DNA of 64,000 nt, from contig JBCBRD010000001.1 in NCBI GenBank assembly GCA_039819885.1, forward strand, positions 1-64,000, read 5' to 3'. The notes beneath the pieces were generated by a model. That model did no database searches, was not told the origin of the DNA, and was given only the letters and a program-made list of their open reading frames with translations. This stretch comes from JBCBRD01 sp039819885 (GTDB lineage: Bacteria > Pseudomonadota > Alphaproteobacteria > Rhizobiales > Hyphomicrobiaceae). Below, piece after piece: positions 1-9,377 of this stretch (positions within the stretch are counted from its first letter, which is position 1; every line of letters starts with the position of its first letter). The position numbers were made by a program, and so were the translations under genes.

Positions 1-167
1 CCGTACTCAGAAGGGCAGTCTTTCCAACGGCACCCCGTCTTCAAAACATGCAGGATACCACTAATGATGCGTCGATCATCCAGCCGCGGACGCCCCGGCT
101 TTCCTCGCGGCAAATGCGGTTCAATCACAGCCCAAGCTTCGTCGGATAGCCAAAACAAGTCAGCCAT
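1..167 (-). mobile_element. IS5-family transposase, N-terminal fragment cut by window edge
   Basis: The minus strand from the ATG at 165-167 runs open to the window edge and encodes about 55 residues. They match the start of IS5-family (IS427/IS1031-like) transposases: a segment beginning MADLFWLSDEAW, then IEPHLP, GRPRLDDRR, and GCRWKDCP. A purine-rich ribosome site (TTGAGGAGGAAAC) precedes the ATG. The remainder of the gene lies outside the window, so whether the element is intact is unknown. I could not identify its terminal inverted repeat in 168-240. Confidence 0.8.
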
Positions 168-364
168 GTTTCCTCCTCAATTTGCTTAAACACAAATTGA
201 AGATGATTTGGCAATCAATTCAATAGCTTGTTTGTAATTTCTACCTAGGGTCCAAATACTTTTGACCCTTGTGAAAACCCCTATCATCAGAAAGCTTTTC
301 ATTTTCGAAAATCAGTCTGCTTGTAACAACAGATGCATATCTTGAGTAACTGATGGAGAATCGG

Positions 365-814
365 ATGACTGAATCGAATGGTATCAAGACGTTTGTTGTC
401 GCGGCCTCGCTCATGGCGTCAACGTCGATTGCTAATGCGTCTTCAGCCCATGAGCAAGCGATTTTGAATACTGGCAACAGCCTTAAGCAGGCGTTCTTGG
501 CGGATAATGGCGATTTGAAAAAATTCGCTCTCGCGCTTGAGGCGGAAATCGGCGAGCTATTTGGCGTATCGAGCAAATGTACGCCGACTCGATCTGGTAA
601 TTTATCGACTGCGTATGACAATGTTGTTGAGTCGGTCGCAACCGGAGACCCGAAGCATATCTATAATATGGCCGTTGCGTTTCAAAGTACCGTAAACAGA
701 TCAAAAATGTATGGCCGCTGCTGGAATGTCATACTGGAACGGTCACAATTAGCGTCGTTTGGTCAAAATAGCTTCAACGAGATTTTGGCCAGAGGTCGAT
801 TGCTGGGCTGGTAA
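365..814 (+). CDS. small secreted protein of unknown function
   Basis: A 149-residue protein with an N-terminal hydrophobic stretch ending in SIANASS, which looks like a Sec signal peptide cut near residue 25, so export to the periplasm is likely. The start at 365 is preferred over 353 because GGAG lies six bases upstream of it. The mature part is helical in character and has two cysteines (SSKCTP and GRCWN), which could form a disulfide. I do not recognise the family. It stands alone between an IS fragment and a damaged recombinase, so it may be a passenger gene. Confidence 0.6.
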   Translation: MTESNGIKTFVVAASLMASTSIANASSAHEQAILNTGNSLKQAFLADNGDLKKFALALEAEIGELFGVSSKCTPTRSGNLSTAYDNVVESVATGDPKHIYNMAVAFQSTVNRSKMYGRCWNVILERSQLASFGQNSFNEILARGRLLGW

Positions 815-947
815 GCTCGCTTAGGTGGAATAGGGAGAGCTATTTTAGCTCTTCCTATGTCCGATAACTCGCAGTATCGGAATATTTGAAGAATAATTCA
901 AATAATACAATGATCTCGCGGTTTTGTTAGTTTTCCAGAGCAGCTTT

Positions 948-2207
948 ATGGCAGGTAATCCTAAACGTGCGGCGCCGTCGCCCATACTTGATAATCTCAA
1001 AGAGACGCATAATCCGCATATGCAAACGGCGTTTGACGCTACCGTCTAAATAAATGGCGCAGCAATCGACGATGTCGATGTTGATTACGAACACGTCCTG
1101 AAATTTCTCTTCAGCTACAATGGCAGTTCCGCCACGTTCAACGCTTATCGGCGCGAATTAGAACGGCTGCTGCAATGGGCCTGGCGTGTCGAACAGCGTT
1201 CAGTCATCGAGCTTCGACGTGAAGATATTGAGAATTTTATCCGCTTCACAATTAATCCGCCCATCGCCTGGATTGGGGTCAAACAAGTCGCACGCTTTGT
1301 CACAAAAGACGGTGAAAGATATCCCAATAAGGATTGGCGCCCTTATGTAGTATCGGTTTCAAAAAGCGATTCAAAAAACGGAATCGTTCCGGATAAAAAA
1401 CGATATCAGCCGTCGCAAGCGTCGATCCAATCTACATTCGCCGCGCTTTCTTCTTTTTATGACTATTTGACCGAAGAAAAATTGATTGAGTTCAACCCAG
1501 TGGCGCTCATTCGTCAGCGCAGCAAATTCATTCGAAAAGACCACAATCAGAAGATTGTTCGGCGCATCACCAATCTTCAATGGGACTTTGTCATTGAGAC
1601 AGCTGAAGCTATGGCGGCGGATGATCCAGGTGTGCATGAGCGCACGCTATTCATCATGAATTGTCTGTTTGGGATGTATTTGCGGATCTCAGAACTTGTT
1701 GCGGACGAGCGTTCATCACCAGTCATGGGTGATTTTCGAAAAGATCAAGACGGCAATTGGTGGTTTCATGTTACGGGAAAAGGCAACAAAGACCGCACGA
1801 TTGTTGTCTCAACTGAGATGCTTAAAGCGCTTAGACGTTATCGCAGGAGCTTGGGACTTTCGCCGCTGCCCTCAATGGGTGAGAAAACGCCGATACTGCA
1901 TAAGAATAAAGGTCACGGACCGATTACAAGCACGCGCCAAGTGAGACGTATTGTTCAATACTGTTTTGACACCGCTTTTGATCGGATGAAAGAAAAAGGT
2001 TTTGAAGAAGACGCCTATGATCTTCGATCTGCTACAGTGCATTGGCTGAGACATACAGGCATTTCAGAAGACGTGAAAATTCGCCCGCGTGAACATGTAC
2101 GCGATGACGCTGGTCACGCCACAATGGCGACTACGGATCGATATATTGAAAGCGACCGGCGCGAACGCCATCAGTCGGGGAAGAAAAAACCGCTCAAGGA
2201 TTTATAA
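948..2207 (+). pseudogene. tyrosine recombinase/integrase interrupted by one in-frame stop
   Basis: Read from the ATG at 948, one frame stays open to 2207 except for a TAA at 1047-1049 (codon 34). After it come a SAM-like core-binding region (about 1080-1480) and a complete catalytic domain. The catalytic set is visible: Arg in MYLRISELV, Lys in GKGNKDRT, HWLRHTG for the HxxR box, GHATMATT, and the nucleophile Tyr in TDRYIES. No ATG follows the stop in frame before the catalytic half; the first likely alternative start is a TTG at 1467, which would drop the arm- and core-binding region. Either the gene is freshly dead or only a C-terminal piece is made. It converges with the iron cluster and may have mobilised neighbouring DNA. 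Confidence 0.75.
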
Positions 2208-2219
2208 AATCGCACTGTG

Positions 2220-3311
2220 TCAAACACTGACCTTACAAGATTGTCGTGGAAACGACTGACAAGTCAGGATCATGCCGGAGTTGATCTCGTCATCTTCCAA
2301 CACGTCGTTGATCATCATTTCAACTTCTCCGGCCTTCAAAGTTGCAGCGCAAAGCCCGCAACTTCCATTCCGGCAAGAATAGTCGATGGCGACGCCAGTG
2401 CGTTCAGCGACATCCAGAATGCTTTCGCCCGCCTTAGAAACAGCCAAAACGCCGGTTGGAGCAAAGTGAATTTCAAAGGCGCCGCCAAGCGATTCATCCA
2501 CAGGCGGCGGCGAGAACGCTTCAATATGAATGCGCTCAGGGCTAACGCCATATCGCGGCAGGGTCTGTTGCAAATCATCCATCATGCCGGTAGGTCCGCA
2601 AATGAAAATTGTAGTATCCTTTAATCTCTTAACGGATTTCTTGACGAACTTCGGTGTAATGCGCCCTTTTGGTTTCGTGTGCTTGTTCTCTGGCGCCGAC
2701 CAAGTTGTCTGTAGAATCAACTTAAAATTTGTCGCCGAGAGCTGCGTAAGCTCATCCAAGAAAAGTCCGTCAATTTCGCCTCTAAATCCAAATACGGCAT
2801 GTGCTTCGCCGCGCCAGTTCTGATCTCTTAGGGTTCGCAGCATACTGACTAGCGGCGTGACCCCAACACCAGCGCCGATTAATAAAAGCCGCGATGATTT
2901 CCTGTGATCAAAGACGAACTGACCGAACGGACCGCGGGTTTGAAGCGTATCGCCCACACGGAGATTATCGCATAGCTCCCGCGAAACCGCGCCCTGACTT
3001 TCCCGCTTTATTGTCAGATCGATGTGACGCCGCTCATAAGCCGATGAAGATATCGAGTAAGAACGATGGAGCGTTTCGCCACCGACAGGAACTGCGAGGT
3101 CGACAAATTGTCCGGCCTGGAAGGAAAACGGTAAAAGTCCGTTCACGCCACTGAGGCGAAATGTTTTGATTGTTGGTGTTTCAGTGATGATATCACTGAC
3201 AGTGAGGACACCTTCCCAGAAAGGCGTCGCAGGTGCGTTGTCAGCAAGCCTGGTCTGAAGTCCGCTGCGCGCGCGTCTCACGCCATCATAAAATTTCAGG
3301 TAGTTGCGCAC
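2220..3311 (-). CDS. FAD/NAD(P)-binding oxidoreductase with C-terminal 2Fe-2S ferredoxin domain
   Basis: A 363-residue ferredoxin-reductase-type electron transfer protein. The FAD site is RSYSISSSA (about residue 84), the nucleotide site is GAGVGVTPLVSM (about residue 147), and CGPTGMMDDL lies further on. The C-terminal plant-type ferredoxin domain shows DYSCRNGSCGLCAATL and a last Cys in ILTCQS, giving the four cluster ligands. The start is a GTG only a few bases after the stop of the PepSY gene, so the two are co-transcribed. At the end of a TonB receptor/PepSY operon, a role in reducing imported ferric iron or a ferric chelate in the cytoplasm is likely (inference). Other oxidoreductase roles remain possible. 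Confidence 0.85.
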   Translation of the reverse strand: MRNYLKFYDGVRRARSGLQTRLADNAPATPFWEGVLTVSDIITETPTIKTFRLSGVNGLLPFSFQAGQFVDLAVPVGGETLHRSYSISSSAYERRHIDLTIKRESQGAVSRELCDNLRVGDTLQTRGPFGQFVFDHRKSSRLLLIGAGVGVTPLVSMLRTLRDQNWRGEAHAVFGFRGEIDGLFLDELTQLSATNFKLILQTTWSAPENKHTKPKGRITPKFVKKSVKRLKDTTIFICGPTGMMDDLQQTLPRYGVSPERIHIEAFSPPPVDESLGGAFEIHFAPTGVLAVSKAGESILDVAERTGVAIDYSCRNGSCGLCAATLKAGEVEMMINDVLEDDEINSGMILTCQSFPRQSCKVSV

Positions 3312-3316
3312 TAACT

Positions 3317-4963
3317 TTATTCTGCTGGCGCTGTCGGCATATCTGGCGCAACGGAAGCCTTTGAAGCGTCAGAATTATCCGGCGCCTGGACCACACGGCT
3401 GGACGAGACCTCCACGCGACGTTTGGGCAGGCTTAACGCGCCATAAATCGTCAGCATCCCGATCACAAGAAGGCCTATATCGACGTACCCTGCCGCTTTG
3501 TGCGCAGACGCTATAGCTGTCCAAAATGCATCGCCTGTAGCCTGCATGTTCAGCAACGGTAGACCGACAAAGAGAACGCCCGTTAACACCAGAAGGTCAC
3601 GTGTCGCGGCGTAGTCATTCCGGCGCAAGAAAGCATAAATCAAGCTGGCGCCCCAAACCGCAAAAAAAGTAACACCTGTCCAATAAAGCCGCTCGGTTTC
3701 CGCACCGCTATAAAGTTTGTCGAGATAGAATATGCCAGCGTTCGCCACTGGAAGCCCCGCAGCAATGCCGACGGTCACATGGCTAAGCATCTTATAAACC
3801 CAAGGCGAGCAAGCTCCCACATTGCCATGCACCCTGCGCTCGACCCACATCATCAGCCCAAGCGCTGTGATGATGGCAAGGGACAACCCAAGGCCTAAAT
3901 ATAGGACTTTTAGCGCGATACCGCCCAAGCCGCCGCCGCCATAAGTGCCATAATGCAAGGGCGAAATTGCATTAATGACGCGATTGGCTGGTGTCACTTT
4001 CTCAAATTGGCTATCGGCGATATGCACACCTGTAACGCCACTGATCTGATAACCGTCTACGGACGCGAGTTTTGTGTCGGCGTCGAAGTAAATATCAAAG
4101 CGCGCATTTTCATCGCCCCAGTTATTCATGACGATGAATTCTACCGGCTTGCCGCTTACCGGTTCGCGCACGCTTGCAAGATCATCTACCGACAGCATTT
4201 TTGCCGAAACGCCGGCCGCTTCCTGTGGGGCGCCAAGGACCGCTTCGATCAATGCTTCCTGATCGCCTTTGAACGTCAGTAGAGCAACAAGCGGCGCCAG
4301 GATCGCGACGACGCCCAGAAAAGCGCCTGTAAAAGATATCATGGAGTAAAACGGCAGCCCCCAGAGCCCAAGAACTTTGTGCGTGTCCTGCCATTTCAGG
4401 CGCATGGACCGTAAATAGCGCAGGGTGAACAGTTCCTGAAAAATCTTGGTATGTGCAATGACGCCGCTCACGATCGACAGCATGAGAATAATGCCGACTA
4501 TACCGACGATCGTACGCCCGGCCGTTCGACCGCCGAGGCCTTCAGGCCACATCAAGTCACGATGAAAATCCAGAAGCCATTCGGCAAGCCCCGCCCCCCG
4601 CTCCGGCAATGGCGCGCCGGTGGCCGTATCCCAGCGCTGTTCGATGAATTCGCTTTTACCGTCTTCCGTTTTAATTGTCATGCCACCAACGAAATACGGC
4701 TCCAGCTTGGTCGGATAGGTAAAGCGCGCAAATTCAACAGGCTCTTCATCCGCATGTTCATTGATCCACGCGACGAAGGTCTCATTTATCTCGACTGGAT
4801 TTTCTGCAACCGCGAGCCGCTTAGCCGGATCTTCCCATGACAGCATTTCATGATGAAAAAGCGCAAAGCAGCCCGTCAAGGCCACTACATATACGAACAA
4901 TCCAAGAGCGATCCCCGTCCAGGAATGTAGGTCGTAGTTTCGTAAATGCCGTTCGCGATCCAT
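3317..4963 (-). CDS. PepSY-associated transmembrane protein (PiuB-like)
   Basis: About 548 residues from an ATG at 4961-4963, which has GAGGG just upstream; a longer frame up to 5017 lacks such a site. It begins MDRERHLRNYDLHSWTG and has a first membrane span with FALFHHEM, a pattern typical of PepSY_TM proteins, then HRDLMWPEG and several further spans (for example LMLSIVSGVIAHT and ITALGLMMWVERR). The family sits in the inner membrane and is commonly found beside siderophore or haem TonB receptors, where it is thought to act in ferric reduction. Here it lies between two small membrane proteins and a flavin/2Fe-2S reductase, which supports that role. The C-terminal tail is Ala/Ser/Pro-rich. 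Confidence 0.85.
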   Translation of the reverse strand: MDRERHLRNYDLHSWTGIALGLFVYVVALTGCFALFHHEMLSWEDPAKRLAVAENPVEINETFVAWINEHADEEPVEFARFTYPTKLEPYFVGGMTIKTEDGKSEFIEQRWDTATGAPLPERGAGLAEWLLDFHRDLMWPEGLGGRTAGRTIVGIVGIILMLSIVSGVIAHTKIFQELFTLRYLRSMRLKWQDTHKVLGLWGLPFYSMISFTGAFLGVVAILAPLVALLTFKGDQEALIEAVLGAPQEAAGVSAKMLSVDDLASVREPVSGKPVEFIVMNNWGDENARFDIYFDADTKLASVDGYQISGVTGVHIADSQFEKVTPANRVINAISPLHYGTYGGGGLGGIALKVLYLGLGLSLAIITALGLMMWVERRVHGNVGACSPWVYKMLSHVTVGIAAGLPVANAGIFYLDKLYSGAETERLYWTGVTFFAVWGASLIYAFLRRNDYAATRDLLVLTGVLFVGLPLLNMQATGDAFWTAIASAHKAAGYVDIGLLVIGMLTIYGALSLPKRRVEVSSSRVVQAPDNSDASKASVAPDMPTAPAE

Positions 4964-4973
4964 GCTGATCCCT

Positions 4974-5291
4974 CTACACCATGGGTTCGGATAAAAAGAC
5001 GATCGCGCCGCTGACAATAGAGATTATCATTAACCCTGCAGCCACACGCCACGCTTTTCTGTCCCAATAACTCCACCATTGGAATATAACCCAAACCACG
5101 GGCACGAAAATGGTGATCCATAGCGCCTTTTCGGAAAAGGGCCCTGGCGCTTTAATTAGAAGCGCTGCGGTAAAAAAGATTGTTGCGGCGAGCGCCCAAA
5201 AAATGACGCTGGTAAGCCGCGGCGCCTTCCAGGTGGAAAAACCAATAAAAGCGATGACCGCAACAAGAACGCCAATTAAAACTGGGCTCAC
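4974..5291 (-). CDS. small four-helix membrane protein of iron-uptake operon (DUF3649-like)
   Basis: A 105-residue protein starting at a GTG that overlaps the TGA of the preceding gene (GTGA at 5288-5291), with GGAGG upstream. A longer ATG-started frame running to 5594 simply overlaps the neighbour and is not needed. It has about three to four hydrophobic spans and a conserved-looking WSYWDRKAWRVAAGL segment before the last span. Small proteins of this size, annotated DUF3649 or iron transporter, often sit between TonB receptors and PepSY proteins. The family assignment is tentative, but translational coupling makes membership of the operon clear. Confidence 0.65.
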   Translation of the reverse strand: MSPVLIGVLVAVIAFIGFSTWKAPRLTSVIFWALAATIFFTAALLIKAPGPFSEKALWITIFVPVVWVIFQWWSYWDRKAWRVAAGLMIISIVSGAIVFLSEPMV

Positions 5292-5632
5292 AGCGAACCT
5301 CCAGTGACCATGACCAGACCGCTCACTGCAGCGCCGACAAAAGCTACTGCCCCGGTTTGCAAATGACGCTCTGATGACAGGCTTCCGACAAATATACTGG
5401 CAAAACCGGTCGCCATGAAAAGCGCGATCCAGACAGGCACGCCGCGCTCCCAGCCTTGAGGCCGCGCAAGAACAAACAAGGCGGCCAGCGCAACGCACCA
5501 CGCCGCAATTTTGACGCCCCATTGCAAAGAGACTGAGTTCTTCAAAGCGTCGAAAGACGAACGCTTCGCATGCGCCTGATAAAACAGGACGCATGCGATA
5601 TATAATAGCGCTGTGGCAAATACTGCTTGCAC
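5288..5632 (-). CDS. small membrane protein (DUF3325-like)
   Basis: A 114-residue protein with four predicted hydrophobic segments and a short basic loop after the first (YQAHAKRSS). The arrangement, one helix then QxHxKR then three more helices, matches DUF3325 proteins that accompany PepSY and TonB receptor genes. It starts right after the receptor stop at 5635 and overlaps the next gene by GTGA, so it is the second cistron of a five-gene iron operon (8079 down to 2220). Its biochemical role is unknown. Confidence 0.7.
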   Translation of the reverse strand: MQAVFATALLYIACVLFYQAHAKRSSFDALKNSVSLQWGVKIAAWCVALAALFVLARPQGWERGVPVWIALFMATGFASIFVGSLSSERHLQTGAVAFVGAAVSGLVMVTGGSL

Positions 5633-5634
5633 TG

Positions 5635-8079
5635 TTAGAATCTTACATCAAAGCTCACGCCAAACGTTTGAGGCTGCACGATTGTAAACGCCGGCGTGTC
5701 AAAGAAATTAACGTCGCCTGTCGGCAAAACACTCGCTGGGTTTGCAAGAAGCGTCGCCTGTTCGTCAAAGAGGTTCGTGACGAAAACAGCAAATTCAAAG
5801 TTGTCCTGACGCCATCCGAGCCGGCCATTTACAAGCGTCCGACTGTCAGATTCCTCGGTAACGCCAGCAGCTAACGCCGGGTCGATGCCGAGGGCGACAA
5901 AGGCATCAGCAAATTCTGCCTCTGTGAGGTTTTCTACGCCTGAATTGACCGAGCCGGTATGGCTCAAGCTGATATCGCCGAAAAGACCCGTGTTGTGCTC
6001 ATAGCTGGCGCCAATAGAGAATTGCACCGTTGGCGCATTTGAGAACTCATTACCTGCGAGGTTGAAGAATGGACCATCCTCCGGTCCTGCAGTAGCAAAT
6101 GGAAAGTCGTCGAACTCTGTATCCAGAAGCGTTAGGCTGCCGAAGAAGTTCAGATTGTCACTCGGCGAATAGTCTGCAGACAACTCAACGCCCATGGATG
6201 ATGACTGAGCCGTGTTGGCGGTAAAGAAATCGAGCGGTCCGCCAGTCGGTCCCGGCAGTTGAACCTGCTGCTCACTGAACTCACTCAAGAACAAATTGCC
6301 GTTAAAAGTGAGCGCACGATCAAACCACTGGGAGCGGAAACCGATTTCGTAGTTGACGAGAAATTCCGGGTCGAAAGTTCCGATGAGCGTTGTCGGTACG
6401 CCGTCAATGGCTGTGGTTTGAGCAAACGTCCCCCCTGCCCGGTACCCGCGTTGGGCTGAGAAAAACACCGACAAGTCGTCAGTGAAATTGTAGGTTACCG
6501 ACCCGCGCGGCAGGATAGCGTCAAACGTATTTGTTTGCGGAGGCGAATCCACTAACGGCGGCGCGAGTGCTTCACAAGGGAGCGTGACAGGATCAAATCC
6601 AGGAAATCCAAACGCAACGCCCGGCGCCGTGGCTGTGCACCCCGGCGTTAACAGAACCAAGTTTTGAGAAGTGGTGCCAGTGGTGGCGAATTCTTCGCGG
6701 TCATAGCGAATGCCAAAAGAAAACGTCCAGCGATCATTCAGCTCAAACCGTGTTTGTCCGTAAAATGCGAAGTTTTCGGTGTCTGTTTCTGTTGGCAGTT
6801 CGGTCGCAAACAGACTGTCCGCCGGATTGAAAACAACGACTGGCGGAAAAACAGTCGCAAGCTCTGATGTGAGCGAGAAGAAAAAGTCTTCATTGCTTGT
6901 GAAATAGTAAGCGCCAAGGTTTCCTGACCAGCGGCCAAAATCATAAATGGCGCTTATCTCGCCGGAATAAGTTCGAACATCGTCCTGATTAAAGCCGTTC
7001 GTTTGAAAAAGGCTGAGATCGTCTAGATCGCCGAGCAAACGAAAGCGATCGACGTCTTCAAAGGTCCCCAGCCCCTTGAGCGTGATGTTTTCTGTAAGCT
7101 CATATTCAATATCGGCGATCGCCCGAATTGTTTCAGTGTCATTGCGCTCAAAATCATCAAAAGACTGAAAATCGAACGGATTAAAATCAAGAAACTCTTG
7201 CTCAACAAACGGTGGAACAGGGGGAGCCGGCGGTAAGCCGAAGCCCGGAGGCACGCCCGGCGAGCCAGGATTCACAACACCCACCGGCGCGTTCACGATA
7301 GGCGTAATTGTACCGCGCTCATTCTCGCCATACTCAAAGGTCAACTCTGTTCGTAATTTCGGCAGAAAATCTGGCTCTAGAAGGAGCTTTGTGCGAACGA
7401 GCAGGTTTTGGTTATCGTTGGCCGTCGAATCAGCAAAAACATTATCAATGAACCCGTCGGTTGACTGATAATCAACAGCAACACGAAAAGCGAGTTGGTC
7501 GTCAATGATGGGTCCTGAGATAACGCTTGCAAATTGCTGCGTGTCGAATTCAGCATAACGCGCGCGCCCGCGAAATTCCCAATCATAGGTTGGGTCGTTG
7601 GTGGAAATAACAATCGCCCCCGCAAGAGCGTTTCGTCCCTGTACGGTTGATTGTGGCCCGCGAAGCACCTCAACTTGTCCGATGTCCCAGAGAGAATCAA
7701 AGCCAAAGGAAAGCGCCGTCGTCGCGATTGGCACGCCGTCGAGATAGATATTTGACGTGACCCCCTGCCCGCCGCCTGAAACGCCGTCGCGTGAAATCCC
7801 GCGAATCGTCAAGGATGACGTCGCGCCCGTAAAAGTAACGCCGGGCGTGCGCAGCAAGATGTCATCGATGCTAAACAGCGCTTCTCTCGCAATACGCTCT
7901 TCGTTGAAGACTTCGACAGAAACATCCGTTTCCTGGACCGTCAGATTTTGCTTCGTGCCTACAACAACAATTTCATCAGACGCATCCGCAATTCTGATCG
8001 GCTCATTTTCTTCCTGAGCCGCCGCAGCTGTTGATAGTCCGGCGAGCATGGCTGCGCCCATAAACCATTGATGTTTCAT
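5635..8079 (-). CDS. TonB-dependent outer-membrane receptor
   Basis: About 814 residues from the ATG at 8077-8079; GAGGGG lies eight bases upstream. A GTG two codons earlier is possible. A Sec signal ends in STAAAAQ, followed by a candidate TonB box (EIVVVGT), a plug domain with RTPGVTF, TIRGISRDG, IYLDGVP and EVLRGPQST, and a 22-strand type barrel ending in the outer-membrane C-terminal Phe (FDVRF). It would import a ferric chelate using TonB energy. A Fur-like operator lies 60-80 bases upstream (8139-8162), and the downstream genes are iron-associated membrane proteins. The exact ligand cannot be read from sequence. Confidence 0.92.
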   Translation of the reverse strand: MKHQWFMGAAMLAGLSTAAAAQEENEPIRIADASDEIVVVGTKQNLTVQETDVSVEVFNEERIAREALFSIDDILLRTPGVTFTGATSSLTIRGISRDGVSGGGQGVTSNIYLDGVPIATTALSFGFDSLWDIGQVEVLRGPQSTVQGRNALAGAIVISTNDPTYDWEFRGRARYAEFDTQQFASVISGPIIDDQLAFRVAVDYQSTDGFIDNVFADSTANDNQNLLVRTKLLLEPDFLPKLRTELTFEYGENERGTITPIVNAPVGVVNPGSPGVPPGFGLPPAPPVPPFVEQEFLDFNPFDFQSFDDFERNDTETIRAIADIEYELTENITLKGLGTFEDVDRFRLLGDLDDLSLFQTNGFNQDDVRTYSGEISAIYDFGRWSGNLGAYYFTSNEDFFFSLTSELATVFPPVVVFNPADSLFATELPTETDTENFAFYGQTRFELNDRWTFSFGIRYDREEFATTGTTSQNLVLLTPGCTATAPGVAFGFPGFDPVTLPCEALAPPLVDSPPQTNTFDAILPRGSVTYNFTDDLSVFFSAQRGYRAGGTFAQTTAIDGVPTTLIGTFDPEFLVNYEIGFRSQWFDRALTFNGNLFLSEFSEQQVQLPGPTGGPLDFFTANTAQSSSMGVELSADYSPSDNLNFFGSLTLLDTEFDDFPFATAGPEDGPFFNLAGNEFSNAPTVQFSIGASYEHNTGLFGDISLSHTGSVNSGVENLTEAEFADAFVALGIDPALAAGVTEESDSRTLVNGRLGWRQDNFEFAVFVTNLFDEQATLLANPASVLPTGDVNFFDTPAFTIVQPQTFGVSFDVRF

Positions 8080-8138
8080 TTTCACTGCCCCTCAAACGGT
8101 CGTATTGCTACTAATTCTCAAATTCAATACTGTTCGGT

Positions 8139-8162
8139 TTTCGCGATTGCAAGTCATTTGCA
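8139..8162 (-). promoter_or_regulatory. Fur-like operator upstream of TonB receptor
   Basis: On the minus strand this 24-base site begins TGCAAATGACTTGCAAT and ends GCGAAA. It differs at only two positions from the site at 9347-9370 in front of the other TonB receptor. The interrupted dyad TGCAAAT...TTGCA resembles alphaproteobacterial Fur sites. It lies 60 bases upstream of the receptor start, so iron repression of the minus-strand operon is the likely reading. Confidence 0.6.
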
Positions 8163-8173
8163 GAAGATCGGTG

Positions 8174-9238
8174 TTACTTACTGGCGACTTGCTCTTCCTT
8201 GTTCGTGCGTAACCTTTTGGCGAGCGGCTCAAGCCTGATGGTTGTGTGGTTTGCAATGACTTGGCGCGCTTCTGCGACAGCGGCGCTTGTCTCTAATTCG
8301 CCATCTTGAACTTGTGATGCGAGCCCCAGCAGCGGTGAATAGACATCGCCTGTCTCACCCTTCACGGTGATGCCGAATGGTGCGTCGCCCTGCTCTAATT
8401 CTGTCCAGAGCGCCCTCACTTCTTTCCAATATTCGGCGGTTGCCGCCCAATACTCGTCAGCCACCGTGGTGTCGAAATCAGCTGATTTATCATAGGTGTT
8501 GATTGCAACCTCTCTGACCAAAACTTGCGGCGCCTCAGAGAGAACAAGCTTTGAATTGTCCTGCTCGTGCACCCATCCGGCGGGCGTAATCGCATGGCGG
8601 TTGACGGCATCAACTGCGTGGTAATCGTCACGGGTTGTCATGTCCCGTCTTGGCAAAGGCCGCCAGGCCTTCGGCGGCGTCCACTCAGACATCCCATTTA
8701 CATGTGACCAGACGCCGACAGCGCCGTAACGCGGACTGTCGTCAACCTGATAAACAGTTTGCGACCATGTCCCGTTGCGCGCGGTTTCAGGGACAGCCTT
8801 CATTTCCCAGGCGTTGCCGCCAATAAAAGTCAGTACTTGCTTCGGCTCATACCGCCAATCCTGACGCCAATGCTTGATGGGGAATTTTTCTTCATCGCCC
8901 ACAACCAAAATATGCTGAAGGCTGATGAAATCGCCACGATCTTCGATCACGCGCACAACTTCATGAGCGCCTGATAGCTTTCGATCCTTGAGCTGATATC
9001 CGTCGACGAATGAAACGGTTTCAATGAAATCGAAGGTAACCTTGTAGTCGCCAGCCATCGCAAGAATGGCTTGCCGATCTTTTTTAAAATTTTGCTCTTC
9101 AACAGGCGCCACGACAGCGCTGGTCTTCGCCGTTTCGAGCAGCGCCTGGGATGTCGCTCCAGTGGTCTCGCATGCGGCCAACGCGATTGTCGCCAGGGCG
9201 GTCAAAGCGATGCTGCGCGCTTCAAGTAGTTTTTTCAT
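8174..9238 (-). CDS. lipoprotein of the DUF6607 type
   Basis: A 354-residue protein from the ATG at 9238 (AGAGGG upstream; a longer frame to 9268 is less likely). The N-terminus is a lipoprotein signal with lipobox ALAAC. The body has RQAILAMAGDYKVTFDF, KHWRQDWRYEP, YQVDDSPRYG, RPLPRRDMTTR and WVHEQDNSK, motifs I associate with DUF6607 proteins, which occur beside TonB receptors and PepSY proteins. Function is unknown; an outer-membrane-anchored periplasmic helper for iron uptake is plausible. It is divergent from the haem-type receptor at 9378 and upstream of the receptor at 8079, and has its own Fur-like box. Confidence 0.75.
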   Translation of the reverse strand: MKKLLEARSIALTALATIALAACETTGATSQALLETAKTSAVVAPVEEQNFKKDRQAILAMAGDYKVTFDFIETVSFVDGYQLKDRKLSGAHEVVRVIEDRGDFISLQHILVVGDEEKFPIKHWRQDWRYEPKQVLTFIGGNAWEMKAVPETARNGTWSQTVYQVDDSPRYGAVGVWSHVNGMSEWTPPKAWRPLPRRDMTTRDDYHAVDAVNRHAITPAGWVHEQDNSKLVLSEAPQVLVREVAINTYDKSADFDTTVADEYWAATAEYWKEVRALWTELEQGDAPFGITVKGETGDVYSPLLGLASQVQDGELETSAAVAEARQVIANHTTIRLEPLAKRLRTNKEEQVASK

Positions 9239-9292
9239 GGAACCCTCTATTTCATCGTGCGCGGGCAAGCCGCTAATTTAAAAATCAATATT

Positions 9293-9311
9293 GCAATCAA
9301 TTATCATTTGC
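9293..9311. promoter_or_regulatory. Fur box in the divergent iron promoter
   Basis: Read on the minus strand, GCAAATGATAATTGATTGC matches the classical 19-base Fur consensus at 12 positions by my count. It sits about 55 bases upstream of the DUF6607-like gene and about 70 upstream of the plus-strand receptor, between their two starts, so it could serve both. Confidence 0.6.
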
Positions 9312-9346
9312 AAATGCAAAAATCTACGCTATAGCGAAATCATACT

Positions 9347-9370
9347 TGCAAATGACTCGCAATAGCGAAA
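9347..9370 (+). promoter_or_regulatory. Fur-like operator upstream of haem-type TonB receptor
   Basis: The site starts TGCAAATGACTCGCAAT and ends GCGAAA, ending seven bases before the ATG at 9378. It is almost identical to the site at 8139-8162 on the other strand. The position would cover the start of transcription or the ribosome-binding region, which fits repression. Confidence 0.6.
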
Positions 9371-9377
9371 GGGGCGG

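Noticed and set aside
4974..5594. 206-residue version of the small membrane protein
   Set aside because: The added N-terminus is the wrong frame of the neighbouring DUF3325-like gene; the GTG at 5291 with GGAGG and a GTGA overlap is better.
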